A stretch of DNA of 64,000 bases from Ottelia alismoides (Eukaryota > Streptophyta > Magnoliopsida > Alismatales > Hydrocharitaceae): the NCBI GenBank assembly GCA_037367405.1, contig JAZKJV010010622.1, positions 310,001-374,000 of the forward strand, given 5' to 3'. Under the pieces are notes generated by a model. That model worked only from the letters and a program-made list of their open reading frames with translations, was not told where the DNA came from and searched no databases. Positions 36,251-49,380 of the stretch are shown here, in pieces. The position numbers and the translations under genes were made by a program. The number at the start of each line of letters is the position of its first letter. Positions within the stretch are counted from its first letter, which is position 1.

Positions 36251-39200
36251 GGTACTTGCTACCTTGGTTGGATCAAATTCATTTAATCTTCTTTCAAACT
36301 TTGGTTCTAAACCAAAATTGTGAAATCTTTGAACATTTCAAAGGTTCCTCAGATGAAGAGAAGAAATCTCATATCATATGTAATCATCAATAGATATCAC
36401 ATATCCATAATGTTTACTATGATATAGATGATCTACATACATCAATATGTATGAGATCTTGAATACCTCAACATCTAACACCATTCCCAGATAAGGGTGT
36501 ATTGGACATCTTACTTTGAATACAATATTCACAGGTATGTAAGACTTGAAATTTTTAGACATTCTAAAGTTTCATCTCTTACTAGTCTATTGATCATATC
36601 AATAGACATATATCCAAGACTTGATGCCAGATCATCGTCAAATGATCTTCATCCTCCTATTGATCTATCAAGGTTTAATTTTTAGTATTAGAAATCTTAA
36701 TGAACCATTCAATAATTTTTCTAATTTTGTGGAGTCCACTAGATGTTAGACTACTATCTGAAATATATCCATCATAACTCTTTATGATAGTTTTATTCCA
36801 GAATTCATGTTTATTTCCAACATTTAGAAACAAACAATGAGGGAATTCTAATATCTAGGCCATAGAGACATTCTCCAAGACTAAGGGCTCTCCCACTGAG
36901 AATATGAAGTCTATCTATCCAACAGAGATTGCTGCAACAATTACAACAATATCCATGTAGATGACTACTAAACCTTAAGATCAAATTTCTAATCTTCTAA
37001 TATATATGCAACAAATTGCAAATGTCATTAGAAGATTGGGATACAATTGTCAGACTTTATCTTATGAAATAAGAAAGTCAAAGTCAATGATTATATGTAG
37101 ATTATTCCGATGTTCTATCTGAGTCCTTCACTAAGGATTTTAGACAGATTTGATAGTCATACTATCAACACATCAACTTATTGTAGTATTGGCATTCATC
37201 CAACTCTTTGGATGTGATATGGAAGTCACAGAAGTAGGTCAACTCTTTGACTTTCCCTCTTACTCGGGTCCGACCCATGCTTCCACTGCGCTCTCTTCAT
37301 CTATAAATAACCATTGCTCAAGACAAAGATTCTCTTATGTTGAATTCAAAAGATTTCAATACAAGAGCGCTTCAACATTTATACATGCTTCATTAAATTC
37401 ATTCAAAATGATTATTATGAAGCTTCATGAATGACTTGAGTATAGATAGTAGAATGATGACACTCATCATATCTACATTCATCTTAACTCTTGGAGACTT
37501 AGGTTCAGGTAGGTATCCAAACATTTTGAATACATCATCTCTTTCGAGCCACCATTCTGCATAATGCAGAGAACCATGTCATTCATGATAAAATGTCTAG
37601 AGCACATATGTATGCCAAAATATCTTCTTTTATTTTATAAGGATTATTCGACAATTACAATCACCATCGACATGTCATTTCCAAAGTACACTCGATGAAA
37701 GATCAAGACGATAGAGACACACAAACCCTAAGGTGATGTCTTATTGTCTTATTTAATTGTCATTCCTCATTATGTTGAGGAAACTCGCACATTGCAACCA
37801 CATACATTATGTGCCCAATTGCAAGTACAATATCTAGATCATGAGTCCAATCCAAGATATTTTACTGGTTATTATTGAGTATAACATTGAGTGGGTTTAA
37901 TGAAGGATTATCTGAAATAAGAAATTTGCATAAGTGTATATATATATATATATTATATACATGTTTTACTTTGATTTAGGAATTTTTATATCAAAGTTGT
38001 CTTGCCTTGTCAACACTGAAAGTTCATTCCCTTAATCACTTTCAATGTAAGAGATATTCTTACCATTATATCTCAAGCAAGATCTGGGATCTCCTTCCTT
38101 ATCTTTATTGCATCCCAATAATATGAGAACCTACAACTCGGATTAAAAGAAGCGGGAACACATTCCGCCTTGCAAGTCCAACTTGCATTTCCCAATTCGG
38201 TCTTTAACACCCAGGCCCATCACCCCTAAGGTAATGTTGACCCGTCATTAATTGAACCAACCGTCAACAGGCTTAATACTCGCTATACGCAATCCAATAT
38301 CGCCCCAATAATATGAGGACATGATATTGAGGTCACTACGTATACGACCTTACTCTTTCAAGAAGAAAAGAACCCGATCCAATTAAATCATATATAGGAT
38401 CTGTCACTTCGGACATGCGTCTCCTATACACAACAACTGGCGACGGAATCCTTTGCCTTGACGAGAGACCATGGATGTCACTTATGTGATCCTCCATCTC
38501 ATATTCAAAATGTATAATTAATTATCGTGAATCATATTCACGTAATTAATTCTTCCAAGGGAAATACACATCTATTCATAATAGAGTGTTTATTGGATAT
38601 AATTAATTTAATCACATTAAATTAATCATCAATCCAATCATCAATCAACAAACATGTCTTTTACATGAATAGTAGGTATATTCTCAAAGTACGTATTATT
38701 CGAATTTTAATAATTAGAAAAATACACATTGACTTTCTCCGGCATTATACGGTCCCTACCCGCTGTCTCGGCCAGTACCGACGAGAGTGGGACGGACCAC
38801 ATACGTTGCAACCCGCGACCCCAATGCTCTCCGACTAGGCACCACATCCGCCTCGGGAAAGGATAAACCAGATAGATCATCATGTACTTTGAGATGCTCA
38901 TCAGTTTTTCAACCGAAATTATACCATATAATATACATCAAAACAATTTTAATTATATTATAAGGAGATTTGCTAAACAAATCCCCAATCCTATTCAAGC
39001 AAGAGAGTTTTTCATGTAAAAGTTGTCCTACAACTATTGTAGGATAAACTAAGGTTTTCATGAAATCAATGTTTGTTGATGAACCAATGATTAAGATCTA
39101 ATATCTCATCATTGTGGTTTAGGCAAGTGTCATTCAATGAAATAATTATCTATTTAAATATTTCACAAATATTTATCACTAATTATTCCAGAAAATTAAC

Positions 39201-39710
39201 AATTAATTTTCATCACCATATTTGAATGACTTATCACAAGGTTCATGATCAAAAAATCTCAATTTCCAGCAATGACCCCCAATCACTAAAATTAACTTAT
39301 CTTGATCAATTTAAATCCAAAATTAGCAAACTCAGTTTCCAAAGATTGCCTATTTGATTTATTAAAGAACTCAAGTGATAATTCACGCATTTCAAGGCGG
39401 ATTAAAATCGTAATTATCTCATTAATCACGTTTAAATCCGCAGTTCCCGCAACAGTGAATATAGTCATATTCAAAAAGTCATATCTTGAGCAAATAAAGT
39501 CCAAATTTAGTAAACTCAAGTCCTATGGTTTCCTTGTTTAATGGGGAACAAAATCCAATTGAAAATTTCGTGTTTAAATATCTTAAACAGTTCCGAAAAA
39601 TTCAATTATACAGAGGTGCGAAAATTGAAATGCAGTAAAATTTCCGCAACCCTTTCAAGAACCAAATCGTCTAAGGTCTATGGATCATATCCAAAACCTT
39701 ATTCAATCTG
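36251..39710 (-). other. Remaining interior of element A, gag/leader side
   Basis: About 3.5 kb between the integrase remnant and the primer site. It should hold gag and protease, but I can align no gag or protease motif. It contains a TA microsatellite near 37938-37962. It is similar over its length to 53900-57300 in element B. Confidence 0.5.
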
Positions 39711-39724
39711 GCTCTGATACCACT
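39711..39724 (-). other. Primer-binding site of element A, initiator tRNA-Met
   Basis: Minus-strand AGTGGTATCAGAGC directly follows the 5' LTR. TGGTATCAGAGC is complementary to the 3' end of plant initiator tRNA-Met. Confidence 0.88.
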
Positions 39725-42217
39725 TGAAGGATATTGAAAATTCTTAAGCGCATCACGGAAGCGTGTTGATCGCATCGTATGCAATCGGAGCAACTAGTCG
39801 CACTAGATGCTAGATGCAACGGAAATTAAAATTTTTAAATTTAAAGATGAATCCACATGATCACGAGAACACTTCTCGGATCGTTTCATCAAACCACCAA
39901 GTGTAAGGAATACCTCTTAAAGCGTGGTTGTGATCGCGAGATCCCAAAGTAGAGATCCTCCTGTCTTAAGTCTGATCCACGAAGAACGCACATGCGGGCG
40001 CGATGATGAGTCACGTTCCTTCCCGCAATCCTCGATGAAGATCCAAGCGATGGCTCCCCCGATTTCGTCAAACGAAATCCGTCGTCTTCCTTTAGAGTAA
40101 GCAACTCCAAAGAAGAAGGAGATCCTCGAGTCGTCGAAGAATAAGTCGAGAGTCTCTCCTTTCTCAACACAAGATGGATGACCATCTTTTGGAGGACAGA
40201 AAGAGAGAGGACGAGAATATGAGAGAGAGAGAGAGAGAGTTGTAACCTTGTAAAACTCTTAATCATGTACCATGGAAGGCTACCCTAGCCCTCCTTTTAT
40301 ATTAGTTTAGGATCCAATGGATCTCAATCCATGGGACACATGGATCCAACGGCCAGGCTTGGTCCATGTAAAATCAATGGCTATAATTATTATTGGTTAA
40401 AACCAACAACATTTATTTATGATTAAATTAAATATATGTTGCAACATTATCAACACATTTTTAATTTAACATAAATAAGTTAGTTGAGAGATTAATCATC
40501 ATAATAAAATGGAGATAATATTGCCTCCTAAAATGGTGGCTTTATTTCTCCTTTTTATTATATTACATTATCTCTCAATTATCACAAAAATATCCACCAA
40601 ATTAATTCCAAATTAATTTGTGAATATTTCAATTATGCCATTGAAAATTATGTGAATCAAATTAACAACCCAAACTAATTTGTAAATTACATTTCTAATT
40701 AATTAATTAATGTGAATCCAATCCACACTATTAATTAACAAATGCTATTTACATATATTCTCTCTCTTCAATATATGTACTATAAATCATATTTATAATA
40801 CACATATATCATGGATAGTTTTATCCACATTCTCTAATCCTTGATAATCAAATCCCATTTAATTATCTTGGATAATAATTCTCACAATATGAATCTCATT
40901 CATATTATGCTTGATAATTAAATCTTATTTAATCATCAAGTTCTTCTTGCTTGGATATGAATTTCATCAAATGAATGATTCCCGAACCCCTTCAAGAATA
41001 ATGTGCTTTCTCCGCAGATACTTGGAGATAAGGACAGGGTAATTGTATTGTTCCACGTATAGTGACTTGGATATTGAGATCTTATCTCAAATCCAGATCT
41101 TACGAACCTCCCACAGATGCTTGACTAAATCAAGACCGCAAATCTAATCTTCTCATTGAATCTGAATCTCATTCAGACCAATGTCCAACACTTGGACTAA
41201 GATCAGATTGCTTCTCTACTAGAAGGAGTCACTAAAATCCAGACCTATTTCATCACTCCCTCGGAATGGAAGCGTCATGGATATACAATTGTTTATGATC
41301 ACATCACCCTCAGATATTCCCAATACCTGGACATCCTGCATACTGGAAGACCCATGGTCAACCCGAAGATTAAGATCAATTTTACACTGTCTTCTTCAGG
41401 GTTTGATCACTAAGTTTCTCATTTGATCATTGGGATTTGGTATCGATCATATACTTTCCAAAAGCATATATCATACCTAGGTCTTGATCATACACTTTCC
41501 AAAAGTATATATCAAACCTACAAATTAAGTCAAGCTTCCAAAGCGAGACGACCGTGCACGGAATTTGATTCTTCCCAATATCTCATGAGTGAGCTCATGT
41601 CTTCCGGTTCAGTAGTGAACCTGTATGATCCCTTTGAGAGATCGTATTACTCATATGTCCTTATATGCACACCAACGTGCCGGTGTATAGACCTTGGTTA
41701 GGTCATCAACCTATTGGTCTGTCAAATGTACATACTCAGACATATAGCAATACATCTGTCTCCGGTTAGAGGATGCGTGCCTATGCTGTGACAGCATTCA
41801 ACGTAGGACTTAGGTTATCTCGATCTTGTTAAGTCAACTCTTTGACTTAACTAATCTGACACCTCCGAATCTCTATTCCTATGCAGAGGACCTGCATCAA
41901 GAGGTCGGTCAAACATCAGCCTATGTGAGAAAGGATTGCTATCTCCTACTCAGGCTGGAGATCACATCTTAACAATCATTTGACGGTGCTTGATGAGTCC
42001 TCAATCTAACCCTTTAGATATTCATCCAAGAACCAGCCTCTATGATACATATATTGAATCAACAGTTGTATGATTATTAAGATAGCCATGGTACATAACC
42101 CTAATTGTACGGAGGGACCTATTATGCAAATTATTTATTCTTCATTTCAGATCAGGGAATGATATTCGCAATAACATTTATTGCATAATGGCTCGCTGTG
42201 GGCTCATATGTCCAACA
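39725..42217 (-). mobile_element. 5' LTR of element A
   Basis: 2493 bases, uninterrupted, with TGAAGG and CCAACA outer ends on the plus strand and a TATA box at 40295-40301 on the minus strand. Serves as the empty-site reference for the Mutator-like insertion in the other LTR. Confidence 0.92.
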
Positions 42218-43493
42218 GTTTTAAGATGGATGGTCAAGATCCATATATGGATCCGAATTGGGTCCGAAATTGGATCCAAATTCACCTCTCTTCCTATGAA
42301 TAGAAGGTAATAGGCTACCCTCTCCAAAACCCTAACCACCACCATCTTTCCCTCTCATTGGAGCACCACCACCTTGGCTGGTTTAGTCATCAGAGGGCCG
42401 CCGCCGACGTCGGAGAAGGAGCTCCGATCGAAGATCCACGACCACCATCACGTAGGAAAGCTCGAGGTCATATTCTTACACGTATTCGCCCTACAATCGA
42501 CAGACGGAAATACCATTTCCGTGTGAGAGGAGATCCCAAGGGAACATCCTCGGAGGTAAAGATAAATACCTCCCTCTAGCTGTTGGATTCCACATATTTT
42601 TTTCCATATATTTGAACATTCGTAGAGCCATGATTTCTCTTATGATATGATTCATATACTAGTAACGATGTTATACCTTCCTTTTACTGTTGATTTCATA
42701 CGATTTTATCCGGCCTATTTGCTTGAATATACATAGAACTGTAGCAGTCTTGTATAGATACCCCTTTCCACTTGGTTGTGTTTCCAGCATCATTGTTGAC
42801 TCGATATTTTTTTTAAACATCATCGGAAACTCTTATGTCTTTGGGGTATTTTTTTTTGGGTTACAATTTTCGTATCGAGCGAAGTACATTTCACTCATTG
42901 AAAAATACTTAACGGATTTCAAATGCCACGTCTTCTTATGGACTTAGCAGAGAGATAAAAACATATGTGTAGTTTGCTACCGTCGTTATCTAGCATTCCA
43001 ACCATTTACGAGTATACGAGAATTATATTTAATCATAAGACATAAACAATATTTTTGTCCTCATGTCAATCCAAGATGCATGCGATAGTTATAATAACAA
43101 CATGAGTGTAGATTTGATCTTATGATGCATGTATGTCAGTGTTATGGGAAAGAATTGGTGTCGTTTGATATTTTTTTAACGTTTCAATTAACGTTATGTG
43201 ATATTAATACCGTGGTGCACATAACTCATGTACGTTATACCTATTTAATTTCCATGCAAACTTAAATTGTCATTTACAGTATCATCGATGGCATGACAAA
43301 TTATGCTCAAAGCTAATTGGATTTATTGTTTATCTCCGATTAGTTCATATGAAAAGCCGTGAGTTATTACTTATTGTTTCTTAATGAAACCAGATAAATT
43401 GGTCTTCTTCATCAGGTGTCAATTATACTATTTTTGAGTTAAATTAAATGGTCATAAGATGAACTTGGTTATTGGTGAATTGTGTTAAGATGA

Positions 43494-45727
43494 TGAAGGA
43501 GTGGTACTTCATATTAATCAAGAAGACTCGAGCTAATGAAAATATGTTAAATAACATAATTTGTAGCTTCTACATGCGTATTTGCAATTAAGCCGCTACT
43601 TAGTGGAGAAGAAATTGTCTATATTAGGTGCTAATGTAGCTAGTCAATTAGCCACATGGGATGCTATAAACCCTGTCAATAACAAATATATTTCTTGGAG
43701 TGTAGTTTGCAATTTTAAAACTCCTTCCTGCAATGTTAATTTACAACACTCCATTTTCTGAAGCTCCGTTTATTGTCGTCTATTAGTGTAGTCGAACCTG
43801 CAAGTGGGGGCATATAAAAACAAGAGTTCAACGAGCTGAGAAAGGTATCGACATTGATGCTCATGCGTTGAGTAGCAGAGTTGAGAAAGGTATTGACATC
43901 AGTGCTCATGTGTTGAGCAGTTACCTGCAAAATTAACCAAACCAACCATCATATATTGCTATCAAAGAGGGAAAGAGAAGCCATCAACCAATTCTTGCCG
44001 AACAATAGATGAAGAAGAAGCTTTTCTCCTTTGAAGAAAGCCATGGACACCACACCTCCTATGCATATGACAGTTCCGATGACTTTGGCAAGGCTCCTGA
44101 AGCTTCTCGTATCCACCTTCTCCATGACGTTCGCATTTATTAAAACGTTGGGAAAGGGAGTTCAAATATAATCACAGATGTGGAGGTTGAGCTGTACTGT
44201 TCACTTACCCAATCGATGCTATCATGATAAATGTCATGGCGAACACCAAGTTACTCATTGCAGCAGCGAGAGAGGAAGAACCCAAGTGAAGACCCGTCAG
44301 ATAAAAGCTCTGGTTAATGGTCACACTGAACAAGTGCAGAGCTATTCGCAATCAAATCAGCAGGGGCATATATGTGTAGATATGTATATAAATTTGTACA
44401 TACCCGATCTGAGCAGCCAAGAACACCAGAAAGAAAGCCTTCTTTCTCGCACTCACCACCGGTTTGCTTCTACAATCAAACTCAAAGTTAAGATGATTTT
44501 AGACTTTATTTCGTAAAAAAACTCAAAGACAAGAGTAAGGACCTATGTATCACGTAAGAAATCAACGCAAGAGAGATATCAAAGCAAAACATACCTGGAG
44601 AGGAAGAAGACCATGGGCTCACCCCTTTGTTGAGGGAGAGCTTGAGCAAGATAACAACGGAAGTGTAGATGAGTTAAACAACTGCCATTACCACAAGGGG
44701 CTTGTATTCCTCTAAGCAAGCCATGTTGTCTAAGAGCAGTACTGTAGTTGATCTGTCTATCTACAGAGGAAAGCAAGCGAGAATTGAACGGAGTCAAAAT
44801 CAACAGAGCTTCAAGAGCATAAACTTAGGACAACTGACAGGAACTAACAGACGACAACCAACACCCCATTTTCTAAAGCTCCGTCGATTTCCCAAAAATG
44901 GAAGAAATGCTAAAAAATTACGCACAGAGAAAGATCTCATTGCTGGGAAAACTCTGGACCTTCACCCAAACTACTCAATACAAGCAAACACATAAGAAAG
45001 CTGATAAGATCCAACCACTTCCCCATATCTGTAAACAACAGAGAGAAATACTTAAGAAAATGAGAGAGCTATTTTCCACCCAACACTCGTCAGATAAAAC
45101 ACACAAAAATGGAAGCCACAAAACAAAATCCAATATTTACCGGATATAGCGTGTAGCAACAGGGGATCAGATGCGAGCATTGCGTATAGAAAGATCTAGA
45201 GAGGAGATCTGGGCAAGAAGCTTAAGGGTCACGCTTTGATGCTGATGAATAGAGATTCATATGTCGACGTGATGACCAAAGGAGTTTTGGGACAAGAATG
45301 CCGAAGAATGGTCAGAGATGCAACGGGCTTATGGGTTGGAGAAGGGTCAACTTGAGGATCGAGAAGGGCTCAAAAGAGGGGAGGGTGCCATGGGAAAGGA
45401 GAGAAAAGAATATGAGAAGGTGTCCTTTGGGTTTTAGGGCATCCATATTTTGGGTTTGAGAACGCGGGGAAAGATTGGCGGGACAACTGGGAAAGTGAAA
45501 ATCATGGGTTGACGTTATTATAAAAACGTCTTCAAAAACACCTCTATGCAGATGTTAACAATATTGGAATGTCAGCTTATACTAATGACCATGATATGGT
45601 GATGTTAAAAAATAATGTCGGCAAAAAAATTGTATTTGGTGGATGTTAATCAATAACGTCTACTAACAACACAGTCATGGTGGACGTTCTTAGCGATGGA
45701 ACGTCGGCCTAGGTTATGTTTGTTGTA
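43494..45727 (-). mobile_element. Inserted segment with CACTA-like right terminus
   Basis: About 2.2 kb present in one copy of the duplication only. Its last 220 bases hold repeated subterminal motifs (AACGTCTTC, ATGTCGGC, AACGTCTAC, AACGTCGGC) and end TTTGTTGTAG. This resembles the 3' end of plant CACTA elements, in which the terminal CACTA has decayed. I could not find the matching left terminus, so the element may be truncated. It carries transporter-like exons on the minus strand. Confidence 0.5.
43925..44724 (-). pseudogene. WAT1-related (EamA family) transporter gene fragment with introns
   Basis: Four minus-strand exons with splice-like borders fit plant WAT1/nodulin MtN21-type membrane transporters. 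Exon 1 (44595-44724) starts ATG and reads KPLVVMAVV, stop, LIYTSVVILLKLSLNKGV; it has a stop in place of the usual Gln and lacks one base in the codon run for MSPMVFF. Exon 2 is about 44406-44475 (ARKKAFFLVFLAAQIG). Exon 3 (44209-44325) reads VTINQSFYLTG, then SSSLAAAMSNLVFAMTFIM, with an AG acceptor and GTAAGTG donor. Exon 4 (43925 to about 44155) reads MEKVDTRSFRSLAKVIGTV, GGVVSMAFFKGE and WLVWLILQ after a stop. The family has ten membrane helices; only about the first half is present. It is dead and probably captured by a transposon. Confidence 0.8.
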
Positions 45728-47160
45728 GCTAGCGTGCAAGTCAAATTAAATGAATGAATATGGATTGAAATTTAAATATAAGGTTAATACAAATATTTAG
45801 ATCTGGATATTCTTTATGCAAGCGTATCATTCCAATTTTTTTGTTAATACTATGATAAAGGTCACTTTATTTTTTAGTGCGAGATCAAATTGGAGTTTGG
45901 TGTACTTGAGACACGACACCCGATGATTGTCAAACATATATATTGGTTAACGATGTATAAAAGAAGTTGCTAATAATGAATTATGAGTACATCATTTAGT
46001 AAAACAAATGTTCCAACTCTCGATATGTCCTACACAATAGCACAAGGGTTGTGGTTTTTCCCATCTATCTATGTGAGAGTTTACGTGATCGGTTGGATGG
46101 AGTTGGTGCCTCATGGGAATGCGCATGAACCCTTGGGCCCCGGAGAGATATCCTGAAGGCCGTGACCCCAACGAATGAGTTGGGTGATGCATTGCACCTA
46201 ACATCTCGGTAGTATCCGGAGTCACTCGACGGAGTAGGCAGGAGATGCAGTTGGCGTTCTTGGTTTCACACTTATACATGATATTATTACTCGATTTATA
46301 ATTTGATGTAGCCGCATTAAATTCTTCATTGAGTATTAGTATTGTGAAAGGTGTTCCGGGATGTGGTTTGAAGTTGGAGATATGGAGTTTTAAATCTTTT
46401 CATATCTGATCAAGAAGAGATCCTTGAGAGTTACTCAAGCGGAATATCAAGTTCCCACGTAGCGGAGGCCTGCGAGTCGCGTACTTGCATGTGCTAAGAT
46501 AATACGAGAAATGATTACTGATCGGGTGTCGGAAATTGTATACTGATGTGGACTATAACCAACTTGTAGAAATATCAAGATTATGGTGGTAGTACTTAAA
46601 TGATTATTATATATGAATAAAAGTAAATTATTATGTGATCCAATGTGAATCAGAATAACTCGGTGTGTTTATCAGTTTCTACAATTTATGCATGTATCAT
46701 TAAATAGAGTTGAGTATACATTCTTTTTCCACCCCATGCATTAGTTATTATAGTGTTTGTCTGGGCAGTTGCTCATAACGTTACCCTCGTGTGAATCCAA
46801 TAGGTGTACCCAAGCAACAACCGCAACAGTAGCGACCCTTTTGAGGAGATCAGACCTTCCACGCCATACTTGCACTGAACAGGGTGCGTTCGATTTAGAG
46901 TAACTTATTTATTTATGCATTTTGTTATGTTCTGTTTGAGAGACATTTTAGTGAGATATGTAGAGAGCTTTTGCTACAAGATTTATAATTATATGATGTA
47001 TCTCATTGTATGGACATGAACTTGATGATCATAATTAATGAGAATGGATGTTGCATTTTCTTTCCATTTCATATTTTTCTCCTGTTGTTATTTATATTTC
47101 AAATAATTGATCATAATCAATTAGGTATGGACAAGAACTTGATGATCGTAATCAATTAGG

Positions 47161-48875
47161 TATAACTCATGTAAGTTATACCTATTTAATTTCCATGCAA
47201 ACTTAAATTATCATTTGCAGTATCATCCATGGCATGACAAATGATGCTCAAAGCTAATTGGATTTATTATTTATCTTCGATTAGTTCATATGAAAAGCCG
47301 TGAATTATAACTTATTGTTTCTTAATGAAACCAGATAAATTGGTCTTCTTCATCAGGACTCAATTATACTATTTTTGAGTTAAATTAAATGGTCATAAGA
47401 TGAACTTGGTTATTGGTGAATTGTGTTAAGATGATGAAGGATCGATGCATATGAAATTCTTATTGACATGATATCATGTTGAGGAGTAGAGCGTGCAAGT
47501 CAAATTAAATGAATGAATATGGATTGAAATTTAAATATAAGGTTAATACAAACATTTAGATCTGGATATTCTTTATGCAAGCGTATCATTCAATTTTTTT
47601 GTTAATATTATGATAAAGGTCACTTTATTTTTTAGTGCGAGATCAAATTAGAGTTTGGTGTACTTGAGACACGACACCCTATGATTGTCTAACACATATA
47701 TCGGTTAACGATGTATAAAAAAAGTTGATAATAATGAATTATGAGTACATCATTTAGTAAAACAAATGTTCCGACTCTCAATATGTCCTACACAATAGCA
47801 CAAGGGTTGTAGTTTTTCCCATCTATCTATGTGAGAGTTTACATGATCGGTTGGATGGAGTTAGGTGCCTCAAGGGAATGAGCATGCACCCTTGGGCCCC
47901 GGAGAGATACCCTGAAGGCCGCGACCCCAACGAACGAGTTGGGTGATGGGTTGCACCTAACATTCCGGTAGTATCCGGAGTCGCTCGACGGAGTAGGCAG
48001 GTGATGCGGTTGGCGTTCTTAGTTTCATACTTATACATGATATTAATACTCGATTTATAATTTGATGTGTCCCCATTAAATTCTTCATTGAGTATTAGTA
48101 TTGTGAAAGGTGTTCCGGGATGGGTTTGAAGTTGGAGATATGGAGTTTTAAATCTTTTCATATCCGATCAAGAAGAGATCCTTGAGAGTCTCTCAAGGGG
48201 AATATCAAGTTCGCATGTAGTGGAGGCCTGCGAGTCGCGTACTTGCATGTGTTAAGATAATACGAGAAATGATTATTGATCGTGTGTCGGAAATTGTATA
48301 CTTATGTGGACTATAACCAACTTGTAGAAATATCAAGATTATGGTGGTAGTACTTAAATGATTATTATATATGAATAAAAGTAAATTATTATGTGATCCA
48401 ATGTGAATAAGAATAACTCGGTGTGTTTATCAGTTTCTATAATTTATGCATGTATCATTAAATAGAGTTGAGTATACATTCTTTTCCACCCTGCATTAGT
48501 TATTATAGTGTTTGTCTCGTTATTGGGCAAGTTGCTCATAACGTTACCCTCGTGTGAATCCAATAGGTGTACCCGAGCAACAACCGCAACAGTAGCGACC
48601 CTTTTGAGGAGATCAGACCTTCCACGCCATACTTGCACTGAACAGGGTGCGTTCGATTTAGAGTAACTTATTTATTTATTCATTATGTTATGTTCTTTTT
48701 GAGAGACATTGTAGTGAGATATGTAGAGAGCTTTTGCTACAAGATTTATAATTATATGATGTATCTCATTGTATGGACTTGAACTTGATTATAATAATCA
48801 ATGAGAATGGATGTTGCATTTTCTTTCGATTTCATATTTTTCTCTTGTTGTTATTTATATTTCAAATAATTGATC
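47161..48875 (+). repeat. Second copy of the 1.7 kb tandem duplication
   Basis: Direct repeat of the first copy, with only about 35 bases between its two halves. It runs on into the unique LTR end (48876-48981). Confidence 0.85.
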
Positions 48876-48988
48876 TAATGTGCATAAGATGGTTTGCTGA
48901 GTATCACAGATCATGGGCGTATTTGGACCGTAGGTCCGACGCTCCTGTCCCTTCGGTTTCGGTAACCGGAGGGGCGTGACATCACAGA

Positions 48989-49000
48989 TGGTATCAGAGC
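48989..49000 (+). other. Primer-binding site of Gypsy E, initiator tRNA-Met
   Basis: TGGTATCAGAGC lies seven bases after the inferred LTR end GTGACA. Complementary to initiator tRNA-Met. Confidence 0.82.
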
Positions 49001-49162
49001 CCGATACTCCATTCTATCTTTTGCATATTAGATTATCAACGGGATTTGAAATATAAATATCGCGACAAAGCCTTCTAATTTTAGCATTAGTTAAGGAGAA
49101 TAATTGCAGTCCTGTTTAATGAGTCCATTGTCTCTCCAACCATAGAAATAAATTCTAATATA

Positions 49163-49380
49163 ATGATTCTGCAGGGAATTATGCTGCCTCGTGTCGACCT
49201 TAATGTTGCACAACAATTGGCCTTACTAATTCAGGCTGTGCAGGGTATACAACAGCGTCAGGAGGCATTTGAGCATAGGCTCCTTCATCAGGATGACTCC
49301 TCATATCAACCCTCTCATGTGGAGGAGGACAACGTTCACCCTTCGGTGTCTCTGGACCCGAAAGGATCAGAGGACCTAGA
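49163..49380 (+). pseudogene. Gypsy E gag, N-terminal piece
   Basis: Begins ATG 160 bases after the primer site and reads MLPRVDLNVAQQLALLIQAV, then IQQRQEAFEHRLLHQ, a Gln-rich helical start typical of this gag type. It is cut at 49380 by element B, before the capsid domain. It continues at 59965. Confidence 0.78.
49376..49380 (+). repeat. Left target-site duplication of B (CTAGA)
   Basis: Identical to 59960-59964. Confidence 0.9.

Larger units (their letters stand above)
30187..42217 (-). mobile_element. Angela-like Copia element A (complete, non-coding), minus strand
   Basis: A 12,031-base element with LTRs at 30187-34294 (containing a 1.6 kb insertion) and 39725-42217. GTTTT flanks it exactly (30182-30186 and 42218-42222). 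On the minus strand the 5' LTR is the right one: AGTGGTATCAGAGC follows it as an initiator-Met primer site, and a purine-rich tract precedes the left LTR. LTR differences are about 2% in the first 145 bases compared. The 5.4 kb interior holds only ruins of a Copia polyprotein. Weak blocks such as LDM..SMM in integrase recall the Angela lineage. Confidence 0.9.
43221..47114 (+). repeat. First copy of the 1.7 kb tandem duplication, split
   Basis: 43221-43493 matches 47161-47453 and 45728-47114 matches 47488-48875, with mostly single-base differences. Between the two halves of this copy lies a 2.2 kb segment absent from the second copy. Confidence 0.85.
42218..48981 (+). mobile_element. 5' LTR of Tekay/Del-like Gypsy element E, main part
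   Basis: This region ends GGGCGTGACA at 48981, seven bases before an initiator-Met primer site, so it is the 5' LTR of the Gypsy element that follows. Its start is left of A. A GC-rich stretch near 42400-42560 resembles an R/U5 leader. It contains a tandem duplication of about 1.7 kb and an inserted segment with transporter-like exons. There is no second LTR in the window, so internal limits rest on the repeats only. Confidence 0.6.

Noticed and set aside
42358..42579. Small plus-strand frame starting MEHHHLGWF
   Set aside because: It lies in the GC-rich leader-like part of the Gypsy E LTR and has no recognisable domain.
45992..46279. Minus-strand frame of 95 codons, repeated at 47823-48161
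   Set aside because: It recurs only because the LTR segment is duplicated. The two translations drift in length and content, and no domain is recognised.
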